From NCBI GenBank assembly GCA_907163375.1, contig CAJQUW010005306.1, positions 55,744 through 119,743 on the forward strand: a stretch of 64,000 nucleotides of DNA, written 5' to 3'. The position numbers and the translations under genes are program-made. This document shows, one piece after another, positions 11,901-21,740 of this stretch (positions are counted from its first letter, which is position 1; every line of letters begins with the position of its first letter). The DNA is from Prostheceraeus crozeri. Its lineage: Eukaryota > Platyhelminthes > Polycladida > Euryleptidae. The notes below the pieces were generated by a model, which was not told where the DNA came from, did no database searches, and saw only the letters and a list, made by a program, of their open reading frames with translations.

Positions 11901-12374
11901 TCTTCATCTGAATGTCATTCATGCTATGTCTCCAAAGTGAAAGGAAGAAAGTTGACAGATGCAGTAGAGTTTACGGATGAATTTTGTTCACTACGTTTTC
12001 ATCGACAAAGTCTTCGTTGTGTGATTAGGGACTACATCATCTCATTTCATCATGAAAAGGCATACTTAGAATTTGCTATCGCTAAAGGTTACTTCGTTTT
12101 CCAACAGCTCATGGGCAGTTTGATGAATAAAGATGTGAAAGGACGATTAGTTGCAGAGATTGAATTTGAGAAAGTGACTGATGAACATGCAGGTGAACGT
12201 GTAGTGTTTCATTTTGCATCCTATTCTGCAGAGACGATACATGATCCCAAAAATTTCTATCAGCAACACATGGCGAAAATTGCATCTCGACTAGATTCAT
12301 TTCATGAGCATGGATCCAACTTGCTCTTATGTCGCATAAAACACATTCATATTCAACTCAATGTGCTAAACTAG
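11862..12374 (+). CDS. Conserved B/C-family gene 1, element B copy
   Basis: An intact frame of 170 codons from ATG 11862 to TAG. The element C homologue (925-1407) is nearly identical over about 145 residues. A diverged, broken paralogue lies at 13788-14138 and shares KDVKG and the tail FYxxHMxKIxxR. The protein has CHSCYVS near residue 20, a basic patch (FHRQSLR), a helical centre and a beta-rich C-terminus ending HIQLNVLN. No known domain is recognised with confidence. The start lies within the TIR, and the equivalent codon in C is not ATG, so an in-frame downstream start is possible. Conservation of frame between the two copies argues that it is functional or was until recently. Confidence 0.65.
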   Translation: MAKKRPDLASASNSSSECHSCYVSKVKGRKLTDAVEFTDEFCSLRFHRQSLRCVIRDYIISFHHEKAYLEFAIAKGYFVFQQLMGSLMNKDVKGRLVAEIEFEKVTDEHAGERVVFHFASYSAETIHDPKNFYQQHMAKIASRLDSFHEHGSNLLLCRIKHIHIQLNVLN

Positions 12375-12405
12375 ATTTGACTACAAGATTTGGGAAAAGC
12401 ATTCA

Positions 12406-12520
12406 TGAGTCAGTCGTCCGCGTGCCTCCTTTTCCCTGCCGCAACGAAGTCAGGGGAGAAACGAAGGTCTCTGATTGGCTCAGATAGTGTCAAATGTGGA
12501 TTCGGAGGAGACTATAAAAG
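12406..12520 (+). promoter_or_regulatory. TATA promoter with AP-1-type site, element B
   Basis: TGAGTCA lies at 12406-12412 and TATAAAAG at 12513-12520, about 130 bases before ATG 12648. Both motifs and the spacer are conserved in element C. Frames across this block are better explained by promoter DNA than by a gene. Confidence 0.65.
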
Positions 12521-12647
12521 CATACGTCTCCCCATTTTCTCTTCATTTCATTCTCTGGACTTGGAAAGCGTGTGTGACTTGCTGAAGCCATTCTCCTCTC
12601 TCAACTTTGTCTGATCAATCCTGTTTGCAAATTTACAAGTGAGTGTC

Positions 12648-12884
12648 ATGACTGTCTGGCCTAAACCTTACCAACATTTTAGAAGAGAGACGCAGGAGAG
12701 TGTGTGGCCGATGATTGTACAAGCCTATTTTGTTGAACCATCACCACCACCACCACCGCCTCCACCACCTAGACGCTTTACCTTTAAGTCTGTTAGGGAA
12801 TTGAAACTCAATTCGGGTCCTAAGCCCAAGACTTTTAATTTACTGGAGGATGACGAACACTTAGACTTTGGTGATAAGCTTTAA
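12648..12884 (+). CDS. Small proline-rich acidic protein, element B copy
   Basis: A 78-residue protein starting MTVWPKPYQHF at ATG 12648; upstream in-frame GTG codons are not needed. It has a run of nine prolines near residue 35, then RRFTFKS, and an acidic tail LLEDDEHLDFGDKL. The C homologue at 439-669 keeps the frame and tail with a different proline count. It has its own TATA box and follows gene 1 by about 270 bases. No family is recognised; it lacks a signal peptide or membrane segment. Confidence 0.65.
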   Translation: MTVWPKPYQHFRRETQESVWPMIVQAYFVEPSPPPPPPPPPRRFTFKSVRELKLNSGPKPKTFNLLEDDEHLDFGDKL

Positions 12885-12997
12885 ATCATGTGAACGCCCC
12901 AAAAGGTCATTTTAAGAGCCACCTCATATGTCACTGCTAAGCTAAGGACTTTCTTTTCTCTGATGATCATGAATGTACTTAGTGGTATTGCAATGAA

Positions 12998-13519
12998 TTG
13001 AGTACTATTGCAATGAGAGAAAGTGATCAAACTGTTGTTAGTGTATATCATAGATTTGCCTACTGTCCTCCACACAAAGACGAATGGTCACGACGTCATG
13101 TGCATGGACTTGATCCTTCTATTTTGATTCATATTGGATTTGTAAATGAAACGTATTTGATAAGTGATTTCAAACGGTGGCTGTCAGGTTTTCATATTGT
13201 TAAAATATTAGGAAATGATTCTGAATGAGAAGCAACAACACTTCAGTTGCACATTGATAATTTATATTTACCATGTTGGGTAGATCGTGTAAGACAAGAC
13301 TATCACAGGCATTGTGATCAAAAGAAGTTTAGAGATGAAATGATTTTTTATATGGCTATATGTTTCGGTGAGAGACATCACCTTTACAGACCACCATCCC
13401 ATTGTAATACTAGAAATAAAGCCATCTACATTGCAAAACTCTCTTCACGCTGGCATTGTAGTCTCTATGACGTTTATGAACTGTATCTATATTATTGTCA
13501 ACAGCATGGGTATATATAA
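12998..13519 (+). pseudogene. Unrecognised element B gene with in-frame TGA
   Basis: One reading frame covers about 174 codons, interrupted by a single TGA at about 13226-13228. The first ATG is at 13013 (MRESDQTVV). The upstream 5' part appears deleted: B diverges from C at about 12992, where 'ATTGCAATGA' occurs twice within 26 bases. The encoded segment is rich in His, Tyr and Cys (for example YCPPHKDEW, CFGERHHLYRPP) and ends YLYYCQQHGYI. An AATAAA follows at about 13600. It may be the C-terminal part of a larger protein still present in C; the family is not recognised. Confidence 0.45.
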
Positions 13520-13787
13520 AACATGCTTTTACTCCTTGTGAATGAGTGATGATCATTTTATGAAGTGTATTCTGTACTTGTAAATTTTGACTGATGTTGA
13601 ATAAACTTACAGTGGAACATGGGTGTTATTTCTGTTTTATTCATAGTGGAAGTCGTTGAAGCAATGTGAAATCTATAGTCACAGCGTTTATGATGGCGCA
13701 TTGTACACTAAGTAACGAGGTATGTGCTTTCACACTTGATCAACAAGGATTCGGTGGATTTTTACAAGATTGAAAACTTATATTTAA

Positions 13788-14138
13788 AATGAAGATGAAT
13801 GATATGATAATAGTGCTCACTGAAAGCGTTCCTCTCTTCAAAAGATTGATGGAGAGTTTACAACCTCAAGATGTAAAGGGTATATAGAGGTTATATATGT
13901 AGATGTTATTATGTAGGATTATATAGAGTTGAACGATGTACAAAAACCACTTCGTTTTGGATCTTATTGCACAGAATGGATTACTCTTAGTGATCAATTT
14001 TATGTACGTCATATGGAGAAAATTATGGAGAGAATAGGAGAGACGATGGAAGGAAATGCATACGTTGTCAAACATATCATGATTCAACTGAGTGTGTTTA
14101 CATCCACGACTTTGTTTGATCGTCGACACATTGTGTAG
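13788..14138 (+). pseudogene. Diverged paralogue of gene 1, frameshifted
   Basis: The first segment (from ATG 13788) contains LFKRLMESLQPQDVKG, matching VFQQLMxSLMNKDVKG of gene 1. It then hits stops; the frame shifts and resumes at 13929, ending in FYVRHMEKIMERIGE and IMIQLSVF, matching FYQQHMAKIASRLDS and IHIQLNVL. AATAAA follows at 14144-14149. It is an old duplication within the element, inactivated by at least one frameshift and a TAG in the middle. Confidence 0.55.
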
Positions 14139-14190
14139 ATGCAATAAAGATTTCTTTTCACTGAGTATTTTGTAATTGTGTATAGAGCAA

Positions 14191-14454
14191 CATGAGTCAT
14201 TGCGCTTTGTGCATTACTATCGGACTCTTTGTTAGATAAATGAATGCGTCTTTGTTCGAGAAAAGGGGCGTGTCACAACATGAGTCATTGCGCTTTGTGC
14301 ATTACTATCAGACTCTTTGTTAGATAAATGAATGCGTCTTTGTTCGAGAAAAGGGGCGTGTCATGACATGAGTCATTGCGCTTTGTGCATTACTATCAGG
14401 CTCTTTGTTAGATAAATGAATGCGTCTTTGTTCGCTAGAAGGGGCGTGTCACTA
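14191..14454. repeat. 88-bp tandem repeat, three copies, each with TGAGTCA
   Basis: Copies start at 14191, 14279 and 14367. Each begins CATGAGTCATTGCGC (AP-1/bZIP-type site) and ends with GGGGCGTGTCA, and they are almost identical. The array lies about 150 bases upstream of the TATA box at 14602, in the position of an enhancer. Confidence 0.8.
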
Positions 14455-14601
14455 AAGTCTTTGTGAGGACTAGAACGACTTTGTAAGAGGGAAGGTTTCC
14501 ACCCACGCAGTCAAAAGTTCACGTGTGATAACTCTTTGTCATGCAACAAAGACAAGGAAAACGTGAAAAGGGAAACGCATGTGATTGGAGCTAGGTTTGG
14601 T

Positions 14602-14608
14602 TATAAAA
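14602..14608 (+). promoter_or_regulatory. TATA box
   Basis: TATAAAA follows GGTT, downstream of the 88-bp array. A start site 25-30 bases on would favour ATG 14654 over ATG 14624 for the following gene. Confidence 0.5.
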
Positions 14609-14653
14609 CAGACGACTGAGCTCATGGCAATCATTTCCGTCCTCGCGCTAACC

Positions 14654-16339
14654 ATGCAGTTGCTCGAAGCCATCAACTCCTCTGCTCTCGCACTGGGTAC
14701 ACTGAACTCCCTTACTTTAGCATCGGGTAAAAATGCTTTCAATCAAAAGATAACTCATCATGGAGAAGCCGTGACTAGTGTTTACAATCTCGAGCCGTTT
14801 TCTCAATCCCGGGATTTTCGAGACTGGCTAATCGCAATCCCGGGATCTCGATCGAGATTTATATATACTGTATATGTTTTTAATCATTAAGTTTCAAGAA
14901 ATATTTCAAATACGATACGTGCTTGTCAACTGATGTGATAATGAGTATTGGCAAAAGATTTTCTATATTTGTGTAAGCAACTGTCTGCACCATCTTCACA
15001 ATCATGAAATGACAAGTAAAATGAAGTCTATTTTGTTAAATTTGATGTAATATTAGCTGAACTATCGCCAATTTTGTGTTTCGAAGACTTTCCGTCAACG
15101 GTACTCACTTATCAGTTGAGCATACATTCACTTTGAGAACAAATGCATTTTTTTACATAACTTCTGAACGACTGGGTCAATTTTGATGAACGAAACGTTG
15201 TCTTCATCACAACAACAAGATGAATACAACTGCCATGTCATTTTGTCGATTACTGATGATGTTTTTCAAATTGTCTTTCACCGTCAATTAATCACCGAGA
15301 CACAATTCGTTGTCGATGTGTGAAAACCAACACAGCGCAGCTGCAGTAGCAGTCCGGTGACCTGTCAGTAAAGCGAATTCGGTAGACTCACTGGGTTGAA
15401 TGACGGTTTCTTCGACGGTTTTTCCCTGAAAGACCGCAAACCGCAAACGTAGCTCTGTCTGAACGAGCCTTGAACGGGCCTTTAGTCGTTATTTTAAATC
15501 GTTGTGATTTGTCTTTCAGCTTTCAATTTACGAAATATTTTCAGTTTACAGAAGCAATACTAGTAGCAATGTCACAACACTCTTTATTAAGCGTCTGAAC
15601 GGTTTGTGTCACGGCATTGATTTAGCCCAGATTTCGTGCTGCTCCTCGGCACTAATGTCACGACACTAGTGTCATCGTGTGAACGAGGCTTAACCAGCTG
15701 GCTCGACAAATACAGCACATTGGCAATTTATCAAACTTGGAACATACAAAATTTAGATGCATTTTCAAAAAAGCCATTGACTCTCTTAAGTATGTCACTT
15801 AGAAGGAACTCAGGGCCAATCTTTCAAATATCTTGAAATACCTCGAGATCTCGAAGACATAATCCTGGAATTTTTAATCTCGGAAATAGGGTCGAGATCC
15901 CGGGATTGTAAACCCTAGCCGTGACCATAAAAACTCCAAGTGATCGGATAGATTATCTAAAGGTTATGTCAACAAAGTATGGACACGGTTACAATTCAAT
16001 ACTCTTGAAACATTCCTGAAAGAAAATCTCACCATTCCCAAAGAAATTGTTTTACACAATGGGAAGTAGCCACAAGTTCCCATCATGGAAAGACGATACA
16101 TTTATGTTCATATGGATAGACACTGTCTCATCATCCATGAAAAGGAGGGCAGCGAATTCGACTTACTCAATTGCAAACCACTCGCCATTTTGGGAAAAGG
16201 ATTCTACTCCTTCGAAATTAAAATTCAAACCATCTACATGGGTCCGCGCAGGGACGGAAGGTTGTTTACGTTGAATCCCTATCTTGTCTCCATAACCTTT
16301 AAAAATGATGTCCATGTTGATGATGATCAACTACAGTAA
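14654..16339 (+). pseudogene. Unrecognised element B gene, split by a hAT-type MITE
   Basis: The 5' exon-like part (MQLLEAINSSALALG...) runs into the MITE at 14776 and resumes at 15918 in the same frame after removing the insert and one duplication. It then carries a frameshift near 16016 and a TAG at about 16067, and ends at a TAA at 16337-16339. The middle section has beta-strand-like text such as FEIKIQTIYMG. The frame continues beyond the TAA into the TBP-like region, so both may have been one protein. The function is unknown. Confidence 0.5.
14776..15917. mobile_element. 1.14-kb hAT-type non-autonomous element (MITE)
   Basis: The termini TAGTGTTTACAATC and, inverted, TAGGGTTTACAATC match at 13 of 14 positions. 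The flanks are a perfect 8-bp duplication, GCCGTGAC (14768-14775 and 15918-15925), which is typical of hAT elements. Several CCCGGGAT words lie just inside both ends. There is no transposase. It interrupts a B gene and so is younger than B. Confidence 0.85.
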
Positions 16340-16854
16340 CACTCTCCACACACTGAGAACGCACCATCGGTCTTTATGAGACCAAGGCCTAACGGCCACC
16401 GTATCAATGTACCGTAGCAAATGTTGGTCATTCGTATGAGCAACGGTCGAAATCTTCAAATCTTTCGCTGCGGCAAAATCCAAGTCCTAGGAAACCTTTC
16501 TCATTTCGTGATGCAGTCCATGTGTTACGAAGTCGTCAAGAAAATGCGAACACTCATGCCTCATCTATGCCTCATCTACGCCTCAGTCCCCTGACATTGA
16601 AGAATATAGTATTGTCTGTTCAATTGAAGATGTTAGTGAATCTAGCCAACATTAAAACTAGTAATCATCGTATATTTTATGAAACTGAACTCTTTTCTGC
16701 TGCTCTGATTCGGAAGTGGCATCCTGTACATATTGCAGTGTTTCACAACGGACATTGTATCATGACTGGTTTACGTGATATCAGTAAAGTAGCTGACATT
16801 GTTAAATCTTTAATGCGTTATCTGTATGAGTCACAGTTAATAAAATCGTGTTAA
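16340..16854 (+). pseudogene. Two-lobed TATA-binding-protein-like gene
   Basis: Lobe 1 is readable at about 16360-16580 in the frame of the upstream gene: QMLVIRMSNGRNLQIF, then CGKIQVLGNLSHF. Lobe 2 at 16590-16854, in another frame, has KNIVLSVQLKMLVNL, then YETELFSAALIRKWHP and VFHNGHCIMTGLRD. These follow the TBP order of Asn-Val/Leu strand, YEPELFPALI-type helix start, (I/V)F-SGK strand and TG turn, once per lobe. TBP binds TATA boxes and nucleates transcription. At least one TAG (about 16425) and a frameshift near 16570 break it here. AATAAA overlaps its 3' end. TBP homologues are known in several large DNA viruses; I know of none described in a Polinton-like element. A captured host TBP is less likely, given the divergence. 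Confidence 0.7.
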
Positions 16855-16859
16855 TCACA

Positions 16860-17230
16860 TGATGTGTTTTGAATGAGTCATCGCAATGAACTATCGCCCA
16901 CACTCTTGTCGGTGAAAAGGTCATCAACAATGTTCTTCGCTTTATCATGAGTTAGTGCTATTTATAGACATGAAATGATGCCCATACACTTGTCGGTGAA
17001 AATGTCACGCTGTCTGACGCGAGGCGCCATCGCTTTGTCTGATAAATAACGCCCACACACACACACATGTCGATGAAAAGGTCACGCTGTCTGACGTGAG
17101 GCGCCATCGATGTTGAATTACACGCCCACACAGTGTTGGTGAAAAGGTTGAACAAGACTGATTAGATTCGTATGACTGGCGCCTTACCACCTCATGTGTC
17201 AGAGCTATTTATAGACATGAGTCATCAAAG
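16860..17230. repeat. Degenerate repeats with TGAGTCA and TATTTATAG
   Basis: Diverged units contain 'CACxCTTGTCGGTGAAAAGGTCA' and 'GCTGTCTGACG(C/T)GAGGCGCC'. TGAGTCA occurs at 16874-16880 and 17218-17224, the second preceded by GCTATTTATAGACA, also found at about 16957. It looks like a regulatory array related to the 88-bp repeat. There is no coding potential. Confidence 0.5.
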
Positions 17231-17284
17231 TGGTTGATGTTTCCTAAGCCGAAGAAATTGTCATAATGTTACATTCGCTGGTGA

Positions 17285-17610
17285 GGATGTTAACTTACAA
17301 ACTCTAACATGGTTATGACTTCATTTATATTTCACCTATCTTACAAACAGTGATATGGTGATAACTTTATTTCTAACTTAACAATCATCAACTTTATTTC
17401 TAACTTTACAAACAGTGAAGAGATTCTAACTTCATTTATATTTCACCTATCTTACAAACAGCGACATGGGTATAACTTTATTTCTAACTTTACAAACAGT
17501 GAAGTGATTCTAACTTCATTTATATTTCACCTATCTTACAAACAGCGACATGGGTACAACTTTATTTCTAACTTACAATCAACAACTTTATTTCTAACCC
17601 TACCCATCTT
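17285..17610. repeat. AT-rich tandem repeat, about three copies
   Basis: 'TATATTTCACCTATCTTAC' recurs at about 17326, 17438 and 17521, alternating with 'AACTTTATTTCTAACTT'. Spacings are uneven (112 and 84). The next 400 bases up to the polymerase fragment hold no recognisable gene. Confidence 0.6.
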
Positions 17611-18005
17611 ACAAAATGATTAAAACTATTACTTCTGTCTATTGAGTGAGAATCCCATCTTTATGTCAAAAGGAAAACAACACAGTGTGTACATGATATG
17701 TTATTAATCATCACAACCGATTTTCATCACAGCCACATGCAGTTAATACTGATGGTAGCAGAAAACAAAGTTTTTATGGCTCACACCACCGGATAAAACA
17801 AAGTCACTCATGTACAGGGAGGAAACAATGTCACTCATGTGCAGGGAGAAAACAACGTCAGGAAAAACCAGTTGATATGTAAGTCATGATATGAAGTGAT
17901 CAGGAGTAGGACGCATGTTACAAGGCACTCACTCACAACACCCATAGAAAACGCCATGGAGTAAAAAGCAAAACATCAACCACAACAGAGAGGAAGCATT
18001 CATCA

Positions 18006-18929
18006 TCAGACATCGCCGGACGGAGGAGGAGAAAGTTTCTGTCTCTTGGGTGGAGGTAGATGAGTGTCTGGATGGCCGTACGGTAATGAGTGGTTAGGAC
18101 TCATCCAGCATCGCTTGTCTTCCCAAGCTAAGAGCCCTCGTTTCCTAAACGTCGTTGTTCTGATTTGATGCGACTGTGATTTTAAAATGGTCATTTCTAC
18201 TTTTTTAATTTTAAGAGAATCTAAGGCATCTTGATAGTCCCTATGTGTCATTTTTCTAACGATTGACTTCGAGATGCCTTTCGCCCGTTTTATATAAAAC
18301 TCTGAGGATTTAAGCTTCATGGAGTACATCTTGGGGCGAAGCAAGATCATCTCCTCTATCTGTTTGCCGGCACACTCATCCTTGAAGCAGCCAAGCTTCG
18401 CTTTATTTGTGGTAGAGTAGAGCGGATGGTCAGTGGGATAGTTGGAACTACAAAACTTGGGTGCTAAATATTTTAAAATATCTTCCTGCATGACTTGGCT
18501 TGTGGTTGTCAAAGCTAGGAAGAAGCAATCTGTATCACCTCCTACTAATTCCACACGTTGGAGAAGTGGACATGTCTGAAAAGTGTGGTAAAATAACTTG
18601 CACATTTCTAATTTGGAGTGATCCAAGACAGCCTGACCGACATAAATGGGCTGAGAAAGTTCTAATTTACATTTTAACATTTTAAAACCAGTGATGTCTT
18701 CGGAAATGACAAGAAACAACGGTGAGCGACATAACTTGATACTTGTTTCCGGATCAGTTACGATACGATAGTCCATGCGCTTTCTTACATCCTCCATGGT
18801 TTTACCAAAGAGGGCATTATTCTTAAATTTAAAGAAGTTCTTTTCGAAAGGATTCTTGGATTCAGCCCGTTTCTTGCTATTAAATTCTATATACGGTTTT
18901 AGAAAGGGCTTCTGAATAAAATAAACCAT
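18006..18929 (-). pseudogene. Protein-primed DNA polymerase B, C-terminal fragment
   Basis: A 307-codon open frame corresponding to the palm/thumb end of a family B polymerase. NNALFGKTMEDVRKR is motif B (KxxxNxxxGK type). GGDTDCFFL is motif C (DTDS type), with Cys replacing the usual Ser. AKGISKSIVRKMTH is the conserved (K/R)GI(S/P) region. The N-terminal exonuclease, the terminal-protein regions and motif A are missing. It ends in a basic/proline tail, KRQKLSPPPSGDV. It is distinct from the polymerase of element P (27359-31883). It is flanked on both sides by tandem repeats, reads opposite to the other B genes and is probably a remnant, although the fragment itself is uninterrupted. Confidence 0.8.
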
Positions 18930-18959
18930 CTTGTCATTGCTATTAGTAAAGTGGGTTTC

Positions 18960-19670
18960 AATGATGTTAAATCAAAGATCAAATAAAGTATTTTTTCATG
19001 ACACTTGTGTTTTGATTAACTTTCTAATGCTGTTGTGAACACTGTTTTCATATAACATTCTAAACTCTCAGACTCACTGCAGTAAAAGACTGCTTCTTGT
19101 AAACCTGATGAAGTTAATCTAACAGTCATGGAGTTTCAATTTTCTAATAAGGAACATTTGGCAACTGTCTCCAATAAAACTTTCTAACACTGTGAAAGTA
19201 AGTTACAAGACAATCTACACTGTGCAGTAAAACCTTTTCGATAAAACTTTCTAGTGCTGTGATGAGTTCGGTCAGTCATACAACTTCAATGATCAAACTT
19301 TACTTTCACAAACGTGCGAGGTAAAATTATTGGACTACACTAACGCTTGCATTTCATGACATGTGTGTTTCATAAAACGTCATGATCAAACTTTCTAACT
19401 ATACATCAACCTGTGTAGCAGTAAAACTTTTAAAAACCATAATACACTTTCTGACTAGACTTACGAATGCAACTTCAATGATCAAACGTTCTAACTATAC
19501 ATCAACCTGTGTTGTAGTAAAACCTTTGTACAACATGATAAAGTTTCTGGCTAGACTTATGTATAAACGTCATGATCAAACTTTACTTTTATAAACGTGT
19601 GTCACGGTAAACTATTTGACTACACTAACTTTGCAAACCATGATACACTTTCTGACGACACTGACAAGAG
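18960..19670. repeat. Tandem repeat array of about 97-bp units
   Basis: 'ATGATCAAACTTTCTAACTA' with 'CATCAACCTGTGT' recurs at 19380 and 19477 (period 97). More degenerate units with 'AAACTTTCTA' and 'GTAAAAC' run from about 19000. Short frames here follow the repeat. Confidence 0.6.
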
Positions 19671-20979
19671 CTTGTTCACTAGCGAAGAGAGAAGTCTGTG
19701 ATGTGTTGCGTGTGGCGCAAGGGTGGCCTCCCGTTTCATCCCTTCATCATTTCGTCTCCGTGATAGAGACAGTTCTTAAAAGAACTGATGGTTCATTCTC
19801 GCATGGTTGGTCAACTGTCGGGAGACAAGTGCAATGGAGATTTTATGAGGTAACCTGTGGCAGATAGCTAAATGTCTCCTTGGCGGTCAGAGTACAACGT
19901 TGAGACGAAAGGCAACCACTTTCAAACATGACGCAGAGAGGTTTCACAAGGATTGCCATTGCCCACGTCCCGTGCAGTACTCATCGCTGCGGACTTCACC
20001 GCTGTCTCGAAAGAACGCCCACACACAGGAAGTATGACACCGAAAATCTCCGTGACTTGCACCGTCCATGACTTGATCGCCAGACATGAAAACCGGTGGA
20101 GTTGGTAAGAGGTTGGCAGACTTTGATCAGCTTGATAGCAAGCCGTAGAGAGGGATAGCAACTTCACAAGCGTTTTGCAATGGAGATGTTTAGAGGCCAC
20201 CCATGACAAGATAGCTAAGACTCAACCGATTGGCGTTCAAAGTGCTACGTTGAGAACTGTGTCAAATGCCCAACATGAGACATGAGTTGCCCCAGCGGTT
20301 TCGGTCTAAAATATGACACACTCTCTTGCCACACTTCTCACTACGGCATCGTCCGCCGTCCCGAAGGAACACCCTGTCAGTGGAATATTACAGCAACTCT
20401 CCGTATCTTGCTCGCTTTCAGTGAAAATCCGCTTGTATCATGAGAAGACTGGCTCCGACATCATTAAAAATGCTTTCATTGACTTCAGCAGGGTCGAAAA
20501 CCCCAGAAAACCTCCAAAACTAGTGAATTAAAATTTTTCAACTTTTTAGCACCAATTATGAAATTTTATAAGTAGTCGATCACTTAGGGCAGGTCATTAG
20601 CAACCGAACCTTTTTTGAATCAAGTCAAACGGACTTGTAGAAGCAAAGTTACAAACCTTTAAAGTTTTGGAGTCTTTAATGGCCTGGAGACGAAGGCCAT
20701 CTCCTGACGAACCTCTAAGTCTGACGCCTTAGCTGAGTTCAGCAATGAAATTTTCTAAGTCGGTTTCCTACAGAAACCCGGTTTTTCAGATTTCCAATGC
20801 TATCATCGGAGCTCCGGAGTTCACCTACCCCAACCCAGTCGGGAGGAGAACTGATTTCCACAAGCAGAGTTTCCACTTTTATAGTTTGTGACGATCAGCT
20901 GATGACGTAATACCCATCATCCAAAAACTTAAAACCCGTCTATCTCCTATTCTAGTGCTCCGATTGAGCTGGAAATTCA
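19671..20979. other. Unassigned element B interior
   Basis: No convincing gene. Two diverged segments about 350 bases apart share 'AGATAGCTAA' and 'ACGTTGAGA' (about 19863 and 20212), suggesting an old duplication. Short frames at 19616-19867 and 19922-20209 read in opposite directions and overlap these segments. None has recognisable motifs. Confidence 0.35.
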
Positions 20980-21740
20980 CTATTTCAATGAAGAATTTGA
21001 CGCTGAATCCGAATCTGCCTCCATTTTCCCATCCGATGCTTGCTTCACCCGCCAGAGCGATTTTCATAAACATTCTAACCTTTTCGTTTTTCGCCAATGT
21101 CCAAAATTTTCAATAACGTCTCACCTCTAAACGAAGGCAGAGTGGAACAAGTCATGTTTTCCACTGAATTTATCTCATTCTTAGCTTTCAAACGAGCTAT
21201 TGCACGACTTTCTACGATCTCTACAACCAAAGTTGGAAGTTTGACAGGAGGGGGAGGGGTCGTCTTCAAAACTTTTTCCCTCCGATGTCGCTGGAAACAT
21301 CCTTCCTAATCCAAAATTTCACGTAGAGTCCGAATCTGGCCTCCGTTTTTGCATCCGAGACCTCCTTCATGCCGAAAAGTGGACTTTCTCATCCCAAAAC
21401 ATCAAAAACCTGACTTTTTCAACTGACGTTTTCCTGCCATTTTCCTCCCTCAACCCAAGAAAATCAGTCCAAACTGAGCTTACCACTGCATTTTTCTCAC
21501 CCTTCGCTTTCAAATGAGCTATTGCACGACTTTCTACCATCTCTCACACCAAAGTTGGAAGTCTGACAGGAAGGGGGGGGACGTCCTCAAAACTTTTTCT
21601 CTCCGATGTCGCTGGAAACATCCTTCCACACCCAAAATTTCACGTAGATTCCGAATCTGGCCTCTGTTTTCCCATTCGAACCCTCCTTCATGACGAACAA
21701 TGGACTTTCTCATACCAGAACATCCAACACTCTACCGCTC
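20980..21740. repeat. Inner part of element B right TIR
   Basis: It is inverted relative to 11466-11890 and contains two full copies of the roughly 300-base subrepeat against one in the left TIR. It breaks off at 21740, where element P starts. The outer 377 bases of this TIR lie at 50878-51254. The frames at 21075-21309 are shadows of the repeat. Confidence 0.85.
21735..21740. repeat. Left target site copy of element P
   Basis: CCGCTC precedes the AGTAATGGG tip; CCGTTC follows the other tip at 50872-50877. They match at 5 of 6 positions. Removing P with one copy restores a TIR collinear with 11440-11475. Confidence 0.75.

Noticed and set aside
12390..12614. A 74-codon frame conserved between B and C (703-909)
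   Set aside because: It spans a TATA box and its upstream region and lacks an ATG at its start. Conservation is better explained by promoter function.
14191..14454. CRISPR-like array
   Set aside because: Units are contiguous 88-bp tandem repeats without unique spacers, in a eukaryotic element.
16958..17190. Minus-strand frames containing repeated TVWACNS / RRLASDSVTF words
   Set aside because: They follow the degenerate regulatory repeat at 16860-17230 and shift register between units.
11466..21740. An element inserted within B's left TIR
   Set aside because: Comparison with element C shows that 11075-13000 is collinear and continuous. The true insertion is P at 21741-50871 in the right TIR, which also gives a near-perfect 6-bp duplication.
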